A DNA stretch of 15,695 bases from RUG14186 sp964644555 (GTDB taxonomy: Bacteria; Bacillota; Clostridia; Eubacteriales; Anaerofustaceae), in the NCBI GenBank assembly GCA_964644555.1, contig CAZXWI010000032.1, positions 1 through 15,695 of the forward strand, in the 5' to 3' direction. The notes under the pieces are model-generated. The model was not told where the DNA came from, made no database searches, and saw only the letters and a program-made list of their open reading frames with translations. How positions within the stretch are numbered: position 1 is the stretch's first letter; each line of letters begins with the position of its first letter. The translations under genes and the position numbers were made by a program. Below are positions 14,454 through 15,695 of this stretch, in pieces.

Positions 14454-14706
14454 AAGAAGAAATATAGATAATTTGAAATTTTTGGCTTTTGCCGAAACGG
14501 AAACCGAGGCTTGTGTTATCGTGTCGATGCTTAATTCATATGGCATTTTTACTCATATGGATTACGCCGATGCACTCGGTTCGATAAAGGTGCTCACAGG
14601 TAATTCGGTATCGGGAGTAAATATCTATGTGTTGGAAGAAGATTACGAGAGTGCTTCCGATATTTTGGATTACACCATGGACGAAGCCGTAAGCGAGGTA
14701 ATGTAG
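14437..14706 (+). CDS. DUF2007-type small protein overlapping truA
   Basis: This 89-residue protein has a fold core typical of DUF2007 proteins, annotated as putative signal transducers with no proven role. The pattern seen is LKFLAFAETETEACVIVSML (residues 13-32), SYGI (34-37), and a second half with SGVNIYVLEEDYESASDIL (59-77). This matches the usual 'nuclease-like ferredoxin' strand-helix repeats in which a residue pair is given per half. There is no signal peptide or membrane segment, so it is probably cytosolic. It overlaps truA by 17 bases, and either ATG 14437 or ATG 14443 fits GGGA at 14429-14432 (4 or 10 bases). It is probably co-transcribed with truA. Family assignment is by pattern memory and moderately sure. 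Confidence 0.75.
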   Translation: MSMWFKRRNIDNLKFLAFAETETEACVIVSMLNSYGIFTHMDYADALGSIKVLTGNSVSGVNIYVLEEDYESASDILDYTMDEAVSEVM

Positions 14707-14709
14707 CAT

Positions 14710-14758
14710 CAATCGTTTACGGATTAATGTATATTACTCGATTGGTTTTATAAAAACC
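14710..14758 (+). repeat. AT-rich inverted repeats after the DUF2007 gene
   Basis: CAATCG (14710-14715) pairs with CGATTG (14739-14744), enclosing TAAT/ATTA. Next to it GGTTTT (14744-14749) pairs with AAAACC (14753-14758). The first stem is followed by GTTTTAT, so it could be a weak terminator of truA-DUF2007. Stems are short and AT-rich and may be chance. Confidence 0.3.
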
Positions 14759-14778
14759 TTTGAAAGATAATTTCAAAG
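14758..14778 (+). promoter_or_regulatory. Perfect 8-bp dyad over the -35 and spacer (candidate operator)
   Basis: CTTTGAAA (14758-14765) and TTTCAAAG (14771-14778) are perfect inverted copies separated by GATAA. The left arm contains the -35 TTGAAA, and the right arm fills most of the spacer up to the extended -10. A dimeric repressor bound here would block RNA polymerase. No regulator gene is nearby. It could alternatively be an RNA hairpin at the end of the upstream transcript, though no T-run follows. Confidence 0.4.
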
Positions 14779-14787
14779 TGCTATAAT
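14760..14787 (+). promoter_or_regulatory. Sigma-A type promoter for the preQ1 riboswitch/transporter unit
   Basis: The -35 TTGAAA (14760-14765), a 16-base spacer and a perfect TATAAT (14782-14787) preceded by TGC (14779-14781) form an extended -10 promoter. The predicted start, about 14793-14795, coincides with the 5' foot of the riboswitch P1 stem, which is strong support for both calls. Confidence 0.8.
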
Positions 14788-14792
14788 ATCGC

Positions 14793-14834
14793 AGACAGTT
14801 CGCAACCATCCTGTCTTAAAATAAAACTATGGGA
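14793..14834 (+). ncRNA. PreQ1-I riboswitch aptamer
   Basis: P1 is AGACAG (14793-14798) pairing with CTGTCT (14811-14816), closing the 12-base loop TTCGCAACCATC. The A-rich tail TTAAAATAAAACT leads to ATGG (14829-14832), which is exactly complementary to CCAT in the loop (14806-14809). This makes the H-type pseudoknot that defines the preQ1-I class; the TCGCA loop start and AAAATAAAA tail resemble known members. It begins at the predicted transcription start and lies before a terminator and a queuosine-precursor transporter, the usual target of this class. It senses preQ1, an intermediate of queuosine synthesis, and should switch the transporter off when preQ1 is plentiful. Confidence 0.88.
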
Positions 14835-14839
14835 TTTTT

Positions 14840-14863
14840 AGGGTGCGTAGTGCGCTCTTTTTT
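14840..14863 (+). terminator. Riboswitch-controlled intrinsic terminator
   Basis: AGGGTGCG (14840-14847) pairs with TGCGCTCT (14851-14858) in eight pairs, three of them G-U, around the loop TAG. Six Ts follow (14858-14863). It lies six bases after the aptamer and about 30 bases before the gene start. Aptamer loop CGCAACC (14801-14807) can pair with GGGTGCG (14841-14847) except for one A-G mismatch, giving a plausible antiterminator when preQ1 is absent. Confidence 0.82.
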
Positions 14864-14892
14864 ATTTGAAATTTTAATATACGGAGTGAATT

Positions 14893-15585
14893 ATGAACGA
14901 ATTACTGCTGATTTTATCATTAATATTCGAATTTTCCATGGTGCTGTTAGCCTACAAACTTTTCGGTAAAGTCGGGCTTTTTGCTATGAGCGTGGTTTGT
15001 GCCATATGCGCAAACATAGAGGTAATGGTTATCATCGAAGCTTTCGGTATGCAGCAAACATTGGGTAATATTTTATTTGCATCTTCCTTTCTTATAACGG
15101 ATATATTAAGCGAAAACGAAAGCGAGAAAGATGCTCAAACAGCGGTAAATTTGGGCATTTTCGTATCGGTATTGTTTATGATAATATCGCAAAGCTGGTT
15201 ATTATATGTTCCAGCCGAAAGTGATTTTATAATGCCGAATATAAAGGCGGTATTCTCAAATACACCGAGAATAATGATAGCAAGTTTGTCGGTATATGCC
15301 ATAACTCAGCGCCTTGATGTTTGGTTGTATCATAAGTGGTGGAAATATACCGAAAAAAAATATAATGATAAAAAAGCTTTTTTATGGCTTAGAAATAATT
15401 TTTCCACGCTTATATCGCAGTTTGTGAATACGGTGCTTTTTAATTTCGCTGCATTCTACAAAGTTTATCCCATAGATATGCTTCTCAACATATGCACTTG
15501 CGGATATATTATTTACATTGCCACATCGCTTTTGGATACTCCGTTTGTGTATTTATCAAGAAAAATCAATAAAAAGGATGTATAA
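14893..15585 (+). CDS. Queuosine precursor transporter (DUF165/YhhQ family)
   Basis: This 230-residue integral membrane protein imports queuosine precursors (preQ0, preQ1 or queuine, depending on the clade) for tRNA anticodon modification. Hydrophobic segments lie at about 3-22, 28-50, 55-70, 85-106, 125-145, 172-190 and 195-215. Family features are FASSFLITDILSE (62-74), AITQRLDVWLYHKWW (136-150) with the conserved Asp, and WLRNNFSTLISQFVNTVLFN (165-184). There is no signal peptide beyond the first membrane helix. GGAG at 14883-14886 lies six bases from the ATG. The preQ1-I riboswitch upstream independently supports the substrate class. Which precursor is carried cannot be told from sequence; queuosine synthesis genes are not in the window. 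Confidence 0.92.
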   Translation: MNELLLILSLIFEFSMVLLAYKLFGKVGLFAMSVVCAICANIEVMVIIEAFGMQQTLGNILFASSFLITDILSENESEKDAQTAVNLGIFVSVLFMIISQSWLLYVPAESDFIMPNIKAVFSNTPRIMIASLSVYAITQRLDVWLYHKWWKYTEKKYNDKKAFLWLRNNFSTLISQFVNTVLFNFAAFYKVYPIDMLLNICTCGYIIYIATSLLDTPFVYLSRKINKKDV

Positions 15586-15638
15586 TAGACACTATTTCTT
15601 TTAATTCGATAATTATTGCTTGATATAGGTAATTTTAA

Positions 15639-15695
15639 ATGAATAGAGTAGTGAGTGTTATGATGAGTATCTTTTTTCTCTTTCGTTGTTTGGCT
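15639..15695 (+). CDS. Possible start of a further gene, cut by the window end
   Basis: ATG 15639 opens a frame that stays open to the window end (MNRVVSVMMSIFFLFRCLA), with in-frame ATGs at 15660 and 15663. It looks like a charged N-terminus followed by a hydrophobic stretch, as in a signal peptide or first membrane helix. The only ribosome binding site is a weak AGGT at 15627-15630. Nineteen codons are too few to identify a family or exclude chance. Confidence 0.25.
   Translation, partial: MNRVVSVMMSIFFLFRCLA

Noticed and set aside
15581..15586. TATAAT at the end of the transporter gene as a promoter for the next gene.
   Set aside because: No acceptable -35 at 16-18 bases; the surrounding sequence is A-rich coding sequence, where such hexamers arise by chance.
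1..15695. Mobile elements, CRISPR arrays, tRNA or rRNA genes, defence or toxin-antitoxin modules.
   Set aside because: None was seen on either strand; gene content, direction and spacing are those of a stable core chromosomal region.

Overview
The window is almost entirely core translation machinery from a low-to-moderate GC Bacillota, most likely a member of Clostridia. It carries the spc and alpha ribosomal protein clusters fused into one run on the + strand (L16 through L17). Downstream come an ECF transporter energy module (ecfA1-ecfA2-ecfT) and truA. This order is typical of Bacillota. Having rpsD (S4) between rpsK and rpoA, a Zn-ribbon S14, a cysteine-bearing S4 and a KOW protein between map and infA all point to a clostridial rather than a Bacillus-type genome. 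I cannot assign a genus.

Layout. Positions 1-4707 hold the end of rplP, then rpmC, rpsQ, rplN, rplX, rplE, rpsN (type Z), rpsH, rplF, rplR, rpsE, rpmD and rplO, with short gaps and a Shine-Dalgarno before almost every gene. Positions 4711-8061 hold secY, adk, map, a KOW-domain gene, infA (TTG start) and rpmJ. A 134-base gap (8062-8195) holds three inverted repeats and a possible promoter; it may be a regulatory leader for the alpha segment: rpsM, rpsK, rpsD, rpoA, rplQ (8196-11051). A short spacer with a strong ribosome binding site and a 14-codon leader ORF then leads into ecfA1-ecfA2-ecfT (to 13625). A strong terminator-like hairpin follows; it is the first one seen in more than 13 kb. truA and an overlapping DUF2007 gene come next (13695-14706). 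The last unit (14758-15585) is self-contained: a good sigma-A type promoter with a perfect dyad over its -35/spacer, a preQ1-I riboswitch aptamer starting at the predicted transcription start, an intrinsic terminator and a queuosine-precursor transporter gene. The last 57 bases may begin another gene.

How the genes work together. The ribosomal proteins, IF-1, RNA polymerase alpha, SecY translocon, methionine aminopeptidase and adenylate kinase form the classic growth-linked set made in step with ribosomes. The ECF module supplies ATP-driven energy to vitamin-binding S-components encoded elsewhere. TruA and the queuosine-precursor transporter both concern tRNA modification.

Novelty. I see no new defence, mobile or biosynthetic system here. 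The best leads are regulatory: the rpsM leader, the ecfA1 leader ORF and hairpin, the promoter dyad, and the proposed riboswitch switching mechanism.
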